A stretch of 64,000 nucleotides of DNA from Ophioderma brevispina (lineage: Eukaryota > Echinodermata > Ophiuroidea > Amphilepidida > Ophiodermatidae), in NCBI GenBank assembly GCA_023653785.1, contig JAMKCH010049429.1, positions 1-64,000 on the forward strand. The letters are read 5' to 3'. The position numbers and the translations under genes are program-made. The notes under the pieces are model-generated. The model saw only the letters and a program-made list of their open reading frames with translations, was not told where the DNA came from and ran no database searches. The first letter of the stretch is position 1. Each line of letters opens with the position of its first letter. Below, in pieces: positions 1 through 11,889 of the stretch.

Positions 1-1500
1 ACTATATCCAATTACTTTATCCTCCACATGTTTCCCAAATGCATAGCGCTTGTTTACAACGAACTCTTCATATATGCGCGTGTGTCCCATTGGATGTTTT
101 ACTTCTGAGAAATGTGTTATTCTACAGCAAAAAGAGAACAAAGCTAGGACGTACAAGACCATATTCCGCGCTGTCCCAAAATTTAAAGTGCTGATCCGAC
201 GTATTGACTCTTGTAAAAGGTATAATTTCGCCGATCTGCATTTCATTCCAAATCGAATTGGAACATGCAATAAGTATATAGGCTGAAATTAAAACTTCGG
301 TTCAGAGGAAGCGGTTTCAATACAGAATTTCGTGAGAGACTCAACTTCCACCTATAGTCTTCTAAAGTTGGCAATATAGTTTGGAAGCGATATTTTGTTG
401 GGTGCCGCCTTCCTTTTCTTGTAGTGACAGAAGGCAGGAGCTGTCCTGAGAACCTGCTCCAGTTTTTATTATTACATTTTTGGAGTCAGCCAAGTCTTTA
501 CGGCCTAGCCCATATATGACTATATGAATAAAAATATAACATTCGAATTCACAGCAATTTTAAAGGGGGGGGGTATGGGTGCTGAAGCATTGAACTTCGA
601 AATGATTTTTTTCTTAATTTTCTCCTAAATAGTGGCATATACATGTTATATCATCATATTGTAGCCGTTTCAAAGTTTTAAATCCAGGAAAATTTGTCGC
701 TGGTTTCCATGTAACCACGTAAGGCCTCTGCTTGGCTAAACACTAGAACGATTGTAACTAAATAACCACACTGCTACTGGGACGAACCTTGGGTGACATT
801 AATGCAATGGTAAATTACGCAGTAACCATGAAGCCGAATTTTTAATACCGTTGCCATGGCAACCGGTATCGACCAACTTCGCATTATTTCATGGCGTAAT
901 TTGAATTTGGAACCAATTTTTGAAAATCGGGCTTCCATGGTATACTCGGCCTGTATTTGCTTAATATGTGTGCCAAATTTCAAATTTCATGTTATAGCAT
1001 GTAGCGTTCTCTAGTTCGTTCGTTCCGTTTTGGATGTTTGCGTATTCTAAAAAACGAACGCGTTATAGCCCTCGAAACATTTAGACAAATTGAGGGCGCT
1101 TTTGAGTGAAATAGGATTAAGTTGTTTTAAATTCATTTTTCGACTATCAGAATTATTAAGGAAAAATCCTCGAATAGGTGCACCATTGTCCTGTGTATTA
1201 ATTTTTTAATATTTTCTTAAATATCGCATGGTGAGAAAACAAAATACATAACTAGAGCAAATCAACGATGCCTTTTAACCCTCGCCTTAAAATTTATAGA
1301 ACAGTGGTGGCGGCAGCTTAGGGGGAGGGAACAATGTCATGATTAACTCCAGAGTGTAAAACAATATGCAATGAGTGCTTTAAAAACCTGTTTAAAATTC
1401 CTGAATTTTGATATTCTTGGTGCCATCCCTTAAGCCAACCCTGATGGTAGCACATACAACGTATCTAAGTATGTCACATCATCTTGTATCTACATCAGAA
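1..1500. other. AT-rich DNA with no recognised gene
   Basis: No open frame here resembles a known protein and none is long enough to stand out from chance. The stretch is AT-rich with a short G run near 568. A near-palindrome around 846-867 contains a perfect RFX-type X-box, listed separately. The sequence around 690-1010 has the look of an old interspersed repeat, but no boundaries can be drawn. Confidence 0.5.
850..863. promoter_or_regulatory. RFX X-box-like palindrome
   Basis: The bases GTTGCCATGGCAAC form a perfect 14 bp palindrome matching the classic RFX transcription factor X-box (GTNRCC-N-RGYAAC) with both half-sites ideal. The palindrome extends imperfectly to about 25 bp. RFX sites regulate ciliary genes in animals, but no gene start is visible nearby, so function is unproven and it may be part of a repeat. 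Confidence 0.3.
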
Positions 1501-1860
1501 GCAAAAAAATGTTTGGAAACCCACCCACCTTAAAACCGCCTCTACCCTCACGCTAGTACCGCACCACCTCCCCTTCCCAACATTCCTATGTACCACCCCA
1601 ACCCACCCCAACATACACCTACTCCTTACCTAATCTCTCCCTTTCCCTCCCCAATAATCTCCCCTCCCAATAGCTCCTCTTCCTTAACAGCTTAAACTCC
1701 CATTCCCAACACCCTCAGTCCTAACACCCTCCTTGTTCTCAGGGGTCAACTCCCTCATTGTTCCCCTACTCTTTCGCAACACCCTATCGACCCATCTCCT
1801 ACCCATTCCTACTATTCCAACACCCTCGTACCGATTCCCAACTCCCCTCTTAATGTATTT
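1500..1860. repeat. Pyrimidine-rich low-complexity tract
   Basis: About 350 bases are strongly enriched for C and T on the plus strand, in loose repeats of ACCC, CCCTCC and CAACACCCTC. There is no regular period. A similar C-rich tract lies at 2860-3010, so the two flank the GGTCAC minisatellite. Confidence 0.6.
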
Positions 1861-1869
1861 CATATCTTG

Positions 1870-2500
1870 ACCTAATGACTAGTGGAAGGACATGGGTCCA
1901 TGACATTGGAAATAATTTATTATTGTGCCTACCCTATGAATTTGACAAGCCTCAAAGGAATAAAACTGCATGAATCTTCCCGATTAGTTGATTTTTGTCA
2001 CAAAGTAAAAAGCCTACCCTTACATTTTGTACTGTTTGATTAATAGTAACCTTGGGTTCGGCCCCACAACCTTGTGTGTAATCCTATATTCATAATGCCT
2101 ACATAAAACCTTTTCATTCCAGCTACAGCTTTGGACAAATTAATCCACTCAGGCAAGATGATTACATCTGAATTTCGGGAACGGACCCCCCTACACAGTG
2201 AAAACTGTTAGTGCCTAGTGAGTCTAGTCTAAGCAATGGAGCACCCAATGTTTCAAACGTCTCTGACATTAGGTGAAAAGACCAGAATCAACCATAGTAA
2301 AAGATATGAGTTTGGGGGGTTCCAAAATTGTGTGTGAGCATGAAAGAAACAGCAATTTAAGTACCTCCTACAACACTGTAACTATCCTAATATCTGTTTC
2401 AGTACTTAACTTGATTTAGGGAAGTATGCATGAATTTCTGTTCAATTTACAAAAACTACATCATGGTTGTTGGGAGGACATTGGTGTTGGTCTGTCGTCC
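1870..2500. other. No feature seen
   Basis: Unique AT-rich sequence with no convincing reading frame, RNA gene or inverted repeat. Confidence 0.4.
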
Positions 2501-2507
2501 CAGTTTG

Positions 2508-2835
2508 TAAATGGTCGCCAAAGTGACATGAGGTCACCAAGGTCACATGAGGTTCACCAAAGTTGACATGATGTCCACCAGTCACATAGATGTCACCAGG
2601 TCACATGAGGTCACCAAGAACTGACCTGATGCCCAAGGTATCATATATGCCACAAGGTCCCATAGGTCACCAGACACCAGGTCACATTAGGTCACCAGGT
2701 GTCACATGAGGTCACCATGGTTCCATGATGTCACCATGGTCCCATGAGTCACTGGGGGTTACAAGGTCACAAAGGTCACACACGGATCATGAGGTCCAAG
2801 GGGGTTTATGAGGTCACATGGGGTCACCCCACTCT
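2508..2835 (+). repeat. GGTCAC minisatellite
   Basis: Degenerate tandem repeats of about 20 bp, consensus near AGGTCACATGAGGTCACCA, run for roughly 320 bases. Almost every unit has one or two AGGTCA hexamers, the nuclear-receptor half-site. Units vary in length by several bases. The open frames across it are repeat artefacts. Confidence 0.75.
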
Positions 2836-2859
2836 ACTAACCTTGATGTACTTATGTAC

Positions 2860-3010
2860 CCACCCCCGCCCGCCTCCCTGGTGCACCCCACCCCCGCCCC
2901 ACCCCCCCTCAACACCTCAACTCTTCCCCCTATCCAACAACCCACCCTTCCCTCCCCTATCCAACAACACACCCTTCCCCTCTATCCAACAACCCACCCT
3001 TCCCCAATGA
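2860..3010 (+). repeat. CA/CCC-rich short tandem repeat
   Basis: C-rich tract ending in three or four copies of a ~21 bp unit around TATCCAACAACCCACCCTTC. Proline-rich open frames here simply translate the repeat. Confidence 0.7.
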
Positions 3011-3113
3011 TTCACACACAAGAGGTATCATGGCCTAGTATTAGTTTTAACACACAACCACACAAGCTGTGATTCGGATCCCCTGGTAGTAACCCGCCCG
3101 CGACGTCCGCGCA

Positions 3114-3291
3114 CCGGTTAGAAGTAACCATTGTCCGGCGTACTCATAGTCCGGGAACAATGGTGAACAATAGGGCCAAATACGATTCAGATGACTCTTT
3201 ACGCACATTAGTTTCACGCTTTATATTCCGTTATCGTCCCTATGGAGCCCCGGACTATGGCTCCCACTTAACTATTTGCTTTTCACACCGG
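3114..3291 (+). mobile_element. CCGGACTATGG hairpin MITE, copy 1
   Basis: A 178 bp element bounded by ACCGG and CACACCGG ends, with the motif CATAGTCCGG and its complement CCGGACTATGG facing each other so that the element can fold back. A second complete copy lies inverted at 51354-51527, and partial copies lie at 15458-15605 and 22027-22105. Central sequence including GACTCTTTACGC and TTTCACGCTTT is shared by the copies. It has no coding capacity. No target-site duplication was identified. Confidence 0.75.
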
Positions 3292-4395
3292 CTTCAATTC
3301 CACACGGATACGCCGGTTTGTGCAAAAAAATTAATGACAGGTGGTATATTTTCATTACTATTAACTCCCAATGCTCTTCAGTCTTCCTTGATCTTCCCAT
3401 CCATAAATATTCCGGATTTTTCCAGAAATTACATGATCACGAACCAATTTCACTGCATAGTATATGCTTCGCGATCGTTTGCCTACAAGTGCTTCGTATA
3501 TATTTATTGTAGCACATTCAATTGCTATGGCATAATTAGCATTGGCAATAACGGGGGGGGGGGGGGGGGGCTAACGCTGTCCGTAAACCAACAAAACCCG
3601 GAAGTTTCAAGAAGTTGAATCCTTGATCTGTTTACCACCAGATTGGATGTCCCGACTACGATGGCGGCCAAGCCTCAAAAAATACAGCATAACGACCTTG
3701 TCCGTTCGATATCAATCAGAAATACCTTACAGGTTGTTGTGTCTTCAGCCGTTTTGGAATAAGAACATATTACTTCAAAACACCAAAAAAATAGGATTTT
3801 TTTTTGTAAATATTTTTGTGTTTAAGGCCTACGTGTTAAACAATTGACGATGTCTAAATTTAGGATTCTTGACCGCTACCGCTAAATTCCCTCAGTGCTG
3901 ACACCCGGTAACTTGACAAAGATTAACATTGTACTAAATTTCTGGCTTGTGTTTAGATGGATTCACCACCCGCACGGTTAGGCCACGTAAAAACATAAAA
4001 CCACATGTTTCTCGTCCGGGGTTTTTGAAAAAAACAGTAGAGGCTTTTTATTTTTTTATTTTTTCAAAGATGGCCGCATTCAATATTTTTCGTCAACACA
4101 AGAGTGTTAAACTTATCACACGTGACGTCAACTAACCGAGATAAAGGTCACACACGAACTGAACAATTTACAGTTGTCATAGTGTTAGCACCTGTTTTAA
4201 AGCACAAGCTTAAGTTTTTAGTTTGTTAGAATAGCCTCCTAATAAAGTATCAACCTGAAGCACTTCTTCAATTGGACAGAGAGTTTCGTATGCAAATTCT
4301 CTACAAATCATAATCGTCGCAACAGAATAAACTGACCGAATGACTCAATCCTGTTTATAACCGCCCCGCCATCGCATTTATTTAACCTCGTCAAC
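3292..4395. other. No recognised gene; poly-G run
   Basis: AT-rich DNA with an 18-20 base G homopolymer starting near 3551. None of the short open frames is recognisable. Confidence 0.4.
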
Positions 4396-4399
4396 GTAC

Positions 4400-4765
4400 T
4401 ATGTATCATGCATGATGTGTGCTCGATACTCCAAGTTTGCAACACTAAGGACCGTGGGCAGTATTAAAGGGGACGGACCCGGTGTACACAGAAACGGAAG
4501 TGCCCATCTCTCTTTCGAAGCGATTGGGGTCCAGACTTCACCATATAATGTTGCCTGTAGTGGGATCGCCCACAACTCACTACAGCGAGTCTTGTTAACC
4601 TGCCCAGCATTGAAAATAATGGCCGGTACCCATTTATACACTGGGTAGAGAGAGGAAAGTAAATTGAGGTAAAGCGCCTTACTGCAAGGACGAAACAACA
4701 TTGACCCCAGCGTTGCTCGAACCCACGAAACACATTGCCCCAGCGGGGCTCGGGCAGGCAGTTTT
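4400..4765 (+). repeat. SINE-like interspersed repeat
   Basis: The segment around 4620-4760 (GGCCGGTACCCATTTATAC followed by a GAGAGAGG stretch, AAGCGCCTTACTGCAAGGAC and a GCTCGAACCCACGA block) resembles the common tail of interspersed repeats I associate with marine invertebrate genomes. A B-box-like GCTCGAACCC occurs twice on this strand. The upstream part is less characteristic. A 192-residue minus-strand frame at 4399-4977 crosses this repeat and is not recognisable as a protein. Assignment rests on remembered pattern, not on a search. Confidence 0.4.
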
Positions 4766-4979
4766 TTAAAGGGCAAATAAAAAATTGCCTTCAAATTGCA
4801 AGGGCATGAAGGTAATTCGAGCCTTGTAAAAGGCATCAAGCATTTGTCAATGGGAAGGCACAGAGGCATTTTTTTTCCGTTTGTCTTGAAGTCCCATAAG
4901 CACCGTCTGACCCTGCATGGAAGGCACTTGAAGCTTAAGTGACCTGTTGTATCCAACCTGAACAAAGCTCCATACATCG

Positions 4980-6200
4980 TGCCATTTATGTGGTCACCTA
5001 GAGCTTATAGAGGCAAAGTATACTATCTATGCCTTTCAGTATTTTACTTAAGAGGAGACCAAGAAATATAATTGAGAGTAAAATCAATTATGTTTGCATT
5101 TTCTTACAGTTCATGATAGTGAATGGCATTTTGATTACTTCAGAGACTATCAAATCCAATGTTTTTCATTAACTAGTCATTTACTGCTCAAAACTGCATA
5201 ATTAGAATAACACGATAAATTTAATGATGTTCACTTAAATAGCCTCAAATTTGAATTCAAGAGAGTTAAATAAAAAAGTGTGTAGAAATATATTAATAAA
5301 GACCAACTGTTGATGATTACCTTGCCCCCTGCTTGAGTTGATGAATAATACTGACTCTGCCATAACTGCAGGACTACTGCCGCGATTGCGCATCACAAAA
5401 CAGTTCTCTTCACAATAATAAATGGCCCTTGATTGACATACTTAATAAGGCGATATCAGTGGAAACAGCATAAAATCAAATTCTGGTATCATGAAAGTGG
5501 TCGGGAATAAAAGTCGGATTTTTAATCACTTGATTTTGCTTCGGATTTGTGAAGTTTCTTGCCATTTTAAGGGAAAAATATCATGTCACCAAGGTGGGTG
5601 TTATTATGTATAAAATTTCAGAATTTAGTGGTCAATATCTAGGACTTCCTAGCAATTAAATTTTTTTTAAATCTATTTTCTGTGTTTTTTTAAAAGTCGC
5701 TCCGAGATATTCTGACGTACTCATCATTTTTTTTTCTCTTAATGGGACTAAAAAAACGGACAAAATACGGCGAAATAGTACTAGTGCCTGTGGCTGACAA
5801 TACATAAGAGAAGCTCTGCAAAAAAAACAACAACAAAAAACCATGGCAACGCCCATGCATGACTCAGCGTGTATATATTCCCAGGCGTTTTGGGTCCATT
5901 TAAAACTGCTCGCTGCATTAAAACATTGGGGATGTAATTTATTTAAAAAGATGTTATGTTTTCGGATGATATCATGACTGAATTCAAAGACGGAAAAATG
6001 ATTAGGAGGACTTATGCAGTAAGAATTGCATTTTCGTGGAGGCCGCAAAATTCTGGCAGTCATCAGTCTTTTGAAAACATTTCCTGATGGATTTTTCGTT
6101 GTTTCTTTATATTTGTTTTCATTTTTTGGAAAATAAAGAATGATCGAGGCAGCCTCAAAAAGGAAGCGGGCGGGACGAGAAACATGTTCGTACGTGACAA
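4980..6200. other. AT-rich DNA, unrecognised minus frame
   Basis: The only notable frame is a minus-strand one at 5656-6207 (183 codons), lysine/phenylalanine-rich with a cysteine cluster translated from TTG/TTT repeats. No domain is recognisable, and its start lies beside the tandem repeats at 6210. I treat it as chance. Confidence 0.35.
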
Positions 6201-6209
6201 ACTCCATGA

Positions 6210-8292
6210 ACTTGGAGTGTGTTGTACAGAAACAGTACTCTGATGAATTAATAATTTACCAGATCCAATGATCAACTCAATTGTAGACTGGGTTTTTTTT
6301 TTTTGAAAGCGGCCCCCATCATCAATGCCACTCCCTGTTGTATTTTGTAGCGTTAAGGCTAAGCTATAACTCTGGCAAATTGTAAAATGTCATACATGTT
6401 CAGAAGAAGTAATAAACTATACGAATAGCGAACCATACCAGAGCAGATCTTTCTCATCTTCTCTGGACATAAGTCATTTTATTGTACTGTAGGCAATGGG
6501 TATGGTAGCCAATAGCTTGAACAATCACTGTGTAATGTTAACTCCGTGTTGGACTGTGTTTTTATACAGGCCATCACGCTCGTGCATCACAGACTAGACG
6601 ATAGGACCGGCCAAGGGCCAGAGCCAAGGGCAACCAGATGTTTTTATCAACGAGGTCAAGTGATGTTTTAATGGATCTCATGGTGATGAAACCGGGGGCC
6701 AAGGACAAAACAACGAGATCACGTGGTTGTAATAACCAAATCGATTGGTGCAACCCGCCTCATGACTACGGCGGTGGGGAAAGTATGAGCGTGCATAATA
6801 AATTAGCTAGCCTATATTGCCGTAGCACCGTGGGAAAGAAAATGTTTGATGTTCGCCCGAGCCATCATATTGCAGTAGTACCGTTAGGAGTCTGTGAGAC
6901 AGACTACACCGTGGGAACTACTGGACCCGCCGTTAATAGGAAACAGTACTATGCTTTGAATTAATAATTTAACGATCAATGAGCAATCCAATCTGTAGTA
7001 CTGGTTGAAGCGGGCCCCCATCATCCATGCCACTCCCTGTTGTATTTTGTAGGTTAAGGCTAAGCTAACATTGTTGCAACATGCTAAAATGTCATACAGG
7101 TGTCAGATGAATTCCTATACGAATGCGACATACCAGAGAAGATCTTTCTCCTCTTCTCGGACCATAATCATTTTATGGATGTAGGCATGTTGGTATGGTA
7201 GCCAATCGCTGTTGAATCATGTGTGAACCCGTGTTGAGTGTGTTCTTATGACAGCCCTCAGCTCCGTGCATAACAGACGATAGGACCGGCCAAGGGCAGA
7301 GCCAAGGGAAAAAATATGTTTTTATCAATACGAGGTCACGTGATGTTGTTAATTGGACTCTCCATTGGTGAAACCGGGGGGGGCCAAGGACAAACAAACG
7401 AGATCACGTGTTTGTAATATACACATCGATTGGTGCAACCCGCTCATGACACTGCGGGGGGGAAAGGTAAGATGTGCCTTTTTAAAAATTAGCTTGCCTA
7501 TAGTGCCGTAGCACCGTGGGAAAATGTTTGATTGTTCGCCCCGAGCCCATCATATTGCAGTAACCTTTCGGAGTCTGGGACACAGACTACACTACACCGT
7601 GGAAATACTGGACCGCCGTAATATGAAACAGTACTATGATTGATTTAATAATTACATATCATATCAATCCAACTGTAGTAACTGGTTGAAGCGGCCCCCA
7701 TCATCAATGCCACTCCTGTTGTATTTTGTATCGTTAAGGCTAAGCTATAACTCTTGCAACATGCTAAAATGTCTACATGTGTCAGAAGTAATAACTATAC
7801 GAATAGCGACCATACCAGAAAGATCTTTCTCATCTTCTCTGGACCATAATCATTTTATTGTACTGTGCAATGTGGTATGGTAGCCAAAATCGCTGAACAT
7901 CACGTGTGTTAACTCCCGTGTTGACTGTGTTCTTATGACAGCCCTCAGCTCCGTGCATAACGGACGATAGACCGGGGCCAAGGGCATAGCCAAGGGACAT
8001 ATGTTTTTATAAACGAGGTCACGTGATGTTGTAATGGACTATCCATGGGAAACCGGGGGCCAAGGACAAAACAAACGCGATCAGTGGTTGTCATATAAAA
8101 TCGATTGGTTGCAACACCCGCTCATGACGACGGCGGTGTGGACGTAAATCGCCTTTTTAATTAGCAGCCTATGTTGCGTATCACCGTGTGAAAATGTTAT
8201 GTGTCGCCAGACCCCATCATATTGCAGTACCTTTCTGATCTGTGCACAGAACTCATACAACAACCGTGGCAATACTGGACCGCCGTAATATT
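6210..8292 (+). repeat. Three ~680 bp tandem repeats
   Basis: Three direct copies, about 6210-6945, 6946-7625 and 7626-8292, each contain GCCCCCATCATC, ATGCCACTCC, GTTGTATTTTGTA, ACCATACCAGA, GACGATAGGACCGGCCAAGG, a GAGGTCA-GTGATGTT block and a CAGACTACACCGTGG block in the same order. The copies differ mainly by many one- to three-base indels. Only copy 1 keeps a 108-codon plus frame (6638-6964); the others are shifted, so the frame is not evidence of a gene. A fragment of the unit recurs at 42538-42600. Confidence 0.85.
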
Positions 8293-10080
8293 GCATGGAC
8301 GATCTGTCGACGTTACTATTTTCGATGATAACCACCCTTGAAAAGACGGAGCTTACAAACACCATTCATATGATCGGCATACCCACAAAGGAGTGTGAAT
8401 CGATCGATGTCAATAGAACCAGAGAGAACACAGCGAGAATTCTTTGCCAAAATGTCATAGACCTCGCAGGGCGGAATCTAAATGCACGGCTCATAGTCGT
8501 AACTTCACGGAATATTACCAATTTCCCTCCAATTTCCCTCCAATTCTAAAGATCCCACGCTAAAACGCATCCAACGCAAAACACACCCCGATTTCGGATA
8601 TTGCTCTATCAGGCTTGTCCCATATCTCCACCATTCCCTTACAAAACACAACATAACCCAAATTTCACATCGACGGACGATCACAAATAAAGCCCCTGAT
8701 ATTTGTCACACATACGAAATCGAGAATCGCCCATCATGACTAACACCCTCTCTGCGCTAGAAAACGCTAGGGTGAAAAAAAACCGGGATGTGTTTTATTG
8801 GCTAAAATGGCTTTAAATGAAGCGACTCTAGGATATACAGTTGTGACGTTACGGAACATACCTAACACATAACTTGTGTTAAATCCCCTTACTAACTATA
8901 ATTCTGTAGTGTCATTTTGTTCAGACTAAAGACCTTATAATTTCTTCTTTTGAAATCTGCCCAATTTGCATTTTTTTACACGCACGGAAAAAAATAATCC
9001 GAATAATTTACCCGAGATGTTTCCCAAATCCAACGGCTTTCAAAAATAAGATGTAATAATTCATTACAATTTTTCAGATAAATAACTTCTGATGAAAGGT
9101 AGCATGCCACAATCAAGCTGCCCCATCGATTCACTCTATGGACACTGATTGATATGCAAATAGAAACGCTACAGCAGTAACAACACCGTACTCGTGGGTT
9201 TGAGCGATACCATGGTACTTTCAAAGCAATACTTGTTATTCTACAATACCGTGGCAAGCAAAATTTCTTTGAAACGAAAAAGAGGGTAACGTTAAATTGG
9301 TTTTCAACATTTCATTTGAATCTGTGTCTTGTTTTGGTGCTTATATAACAATGGCAACAATTTTTTTCGTAAAGAGGAAAAAACGTGCATATTTTGAGTC
9401 GAATTGCCTCAGACCAAAAAAACAACCTCGTTCACCGCTTGCCGCCCCTTGAAACATTGTTATATTGAGTACTGGTCCTTAAAGATGGTGCGTACGGCTA
9501 CCAACCGAAACACGCCCGGGCTATTTTACCGTATACTGCTAAACCGAACCCTGGTGTTAGGTAGCCGTATCCGGCTAACGAAACCTTCAGTAATCTTAAC
9601 CAGAACTCATAACCGATCATGAACTTCCATCATTTACGTAACTGTTTTGTCCATATCTTTTAGAGGTTCCTTTATTGAGTTAATCCCTTTTTAAAGAGTT
9701 CCATATCTGCCCAAGTGTGAATAACTTATGTTTAACAAATTCGATCACCGTTTTTCACTCAACAGAAATGGCACAAACTCGATTTTTTTTACCCATAAAC
9801 TGGAGTTTATCTCTCGATTGAAAACAAGCAAATGAATAAAACCAAAAATCCTGGAAACGCTGGTATTTTCAGTTTAATGTGATATACAATGCGACTTACT
9901 TATGTTGAGATAATATTTAAAAAAATCGTTTTTTGATTGTACCATTTTTTTTTAGACAGGCTGTATGTAATCTACGTTATACTTAAGCTTTCCATCCATC
10001 CAATTTTCCAAATATTCAGAATCACTGACATATTCCCTTTAACTGGAAAATTCTTCATAACATCTATCCAACAAAAGTAC
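8293..10080. other. No recognised gene
   Basis: An 84-codon plus frame at 8295-8549 follows directly after the third tandem repeat, but no family is recognised. The rest is AT-rich unique sequence with short homopolymers. Confidence 0.4.
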
Positions 10081-10084
10081 TGTA

Positions 10085-10726
10085 ATAGTCAAATGTGTCA
10101 AAAAAGATTCTAATACTTGATAAATATAATGTTATTGATTTTACTGATCACTTTTTCTATGCTTGTGATAAAATTAGTCATATTGGGAAAAGTTTAATTC
10201 TGTTTTTTCATCTAGTTGAAGAAAAATGTTTTTTCGTAATGTTAATGAATGTCTTCTTCGGCTTGTATGATATTAAGATAAGTAATGAAAATAATGTTTC
10301 ATTCATCACATTATTGTCCATTGCAAAACTTTGTATTAGTAAATTAGATATGGGAACCACCAAATCGTCTTGTCCTTTTTGAAAATGAACTCAGCTTTCG
10401 TCATATGACTGCTAAAAGCAATCTGTGTCTTCAATTAATTCATCATCGAGGTGTAAACTGGAATTTTCTTATGCACAATTGCCTTGTATCTGTACCCATG
10501 ATTTATTATATTATTGAATTCAGTACTGCTTATAATTTGCAATGTTTTTTTATTCAGCAATGTATGACTCGATGTATATGATTTTGTATATTTTGTTATA
10601 TTCTATGATCTTTTACATCCTATCATTATATCAACATATGTATATATTAATCATTTGAATGTTTATTATGTGTTGTTTTAAGTTGAAAGAAATAAAGGCG
10701 TATGCTAATAAAAGAAAAAAATCTAC
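10085..10726 (+). mobile_element. 5'-truncated L1-like LINE tail
   Basis: This is a truncated copy of the 3' end of the LINE at about 17.5-22.0 kb. An open frame at 10095-10382 contains VIDFTDHFFYACDKISHIGK, which is repeated in broken form at 21440-21500, and continues through IAKLCISKLDMGTTKSS to frameshifts. The 3' UTR ends with AAATAAAGGCGTATG, then TAATAAAAG and an A-rich tail, exactly as in the other copy. Five-prime truncation is normal for target-primed insertion. Confidence 0.85.
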
Positions 10727-10853
10727 AAGAGACATGACCAAGGTATAGGCAAACCTAAAGGCCAGTTAAGTCACTCTAACCAAGGTCAATGTAGATAACA
10801 GCGATGAATCAATTCAGAGCTTGGTAGTCGCAGCCATGTCTGACTGTAGTTAG

Positions 10854-11822
10854 AGGTGGGCAAGTACGAAACTTTTTTTACAAATCTTTTATAAAACGAG
10901 CATATTCTACGGTTCTACGGCCATTTGGCTCCTGAAAAGGATCAGCAAGCTTTTTCACACAAGGCTATTTTTTAGGTTGGTTCTGTGGAGTTTTAAGTTT
11001 TGTACATGAATTATAGGCTTTTCTTCTACTTTTTGGAAAACAAAAAACAAACATGACTTCATCCTGTATGTTGCTAGAAACTCATCCAATATGCTTTAAA
11101 GAGTTTAGCAAAGGAAAAATATAATAAAATTAAAAATAGCAAATTTTATTCTCAATGGCCGAAAATTATCATGTTATTTTTGTTTCTCCAACTCTCTTCA
11201 ATTGAGGCAGACAATACACAGAAACTAACCAAAACAAGACCACTATTTTGTGTGACTGAGTGAAAATTGAAGGATTCTTTGTTGTTGTAAGTCAAGCCGT
11301 TGCACCATTACATTACCTTGCTAATACTTGTGAATGGTACTCTGGGGTGTTTCATACGGACATGTGCATGTGTGGTTACTATTATTAATATATATAGTAA
11401 AGCATGGCACCCATGTGTGTGTAAAGGTGTATTTCTGTTTCTATGAATAATGAACCAGTAGGTTGAAAGTTGTAAGCTGTGCTTAAATGATGGACTACAA
11501 CGCCCTCTGCAAGTAAAACATGTTTTTCTTTATTTAGACAATCCATGAACTTGGTTCATTGGGAAACCTATGGTTTTTATAACGGGAGGCAATAACCTTA
11601 GCCATGTGCTAGTTACATAGTTGTCATTAGTTTTGTATGTGAACAAATATTGGCAATAACTAATTTAACCTCCAAATCCCATTGACTTTAAATTACAAAA
11701 CTTAAAATCCATAGAACCAACCCAAAACTTTATCTTCAGCGAAAAAGCTGTGCTAATTCTTTTTCGGAGCCAAATGGCCATAAATCCACGACGACTAAAA
11801 ACAAGTTGTACTTGCCCACCCC
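10854..11822. mobile_element. hAT-like non-autonomous inverted-repeat element
   Basis: Terminal inverted repeats begin AGGTGGGCAAGTAC and end GTACTTGCCCACCCC, and similarity between the ends extends inward over ~150 bases (GCCATTTGGCTCC against GGAGCCAAATGGC, GGTTGGTTCTGTGGA against its complement). Flanks TAGTTAG and TACTTAG could be an imperfect ~8 bp target duplication. No transposase frame is present. The termini and duplication length suggest the hAT superfamily. Confidence 0.7.
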
Positions 11823-11889
11823 TACTTAGTGAACCATGATCTACATACAGTATAGTTTAAATTTCATTATTCTCTCAGGTGGCCACAAA

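Noticed and set aside
2744..3072. Proline-rich protein frames
   Set aside because: Direct translation of C-rich simple repeats.
4399..4977. 192-codon minus frame as a gene
   Set aside because: It overlaps a SINE-like repeat, shows no known domain and has no splice or start context.
5656..6207. 183-codon minus frame as a gene
   Set aside because: Low-complexity lysine/phenylalanine content and no recognisable motif; such frames occur by chance in AT-rich DNA.
6638..6964. 108-codon plus frame in the tandem repeat
   Set aside because: The frame is not kept in the other two copies of the repeat, so there is no sign of coding constraint.
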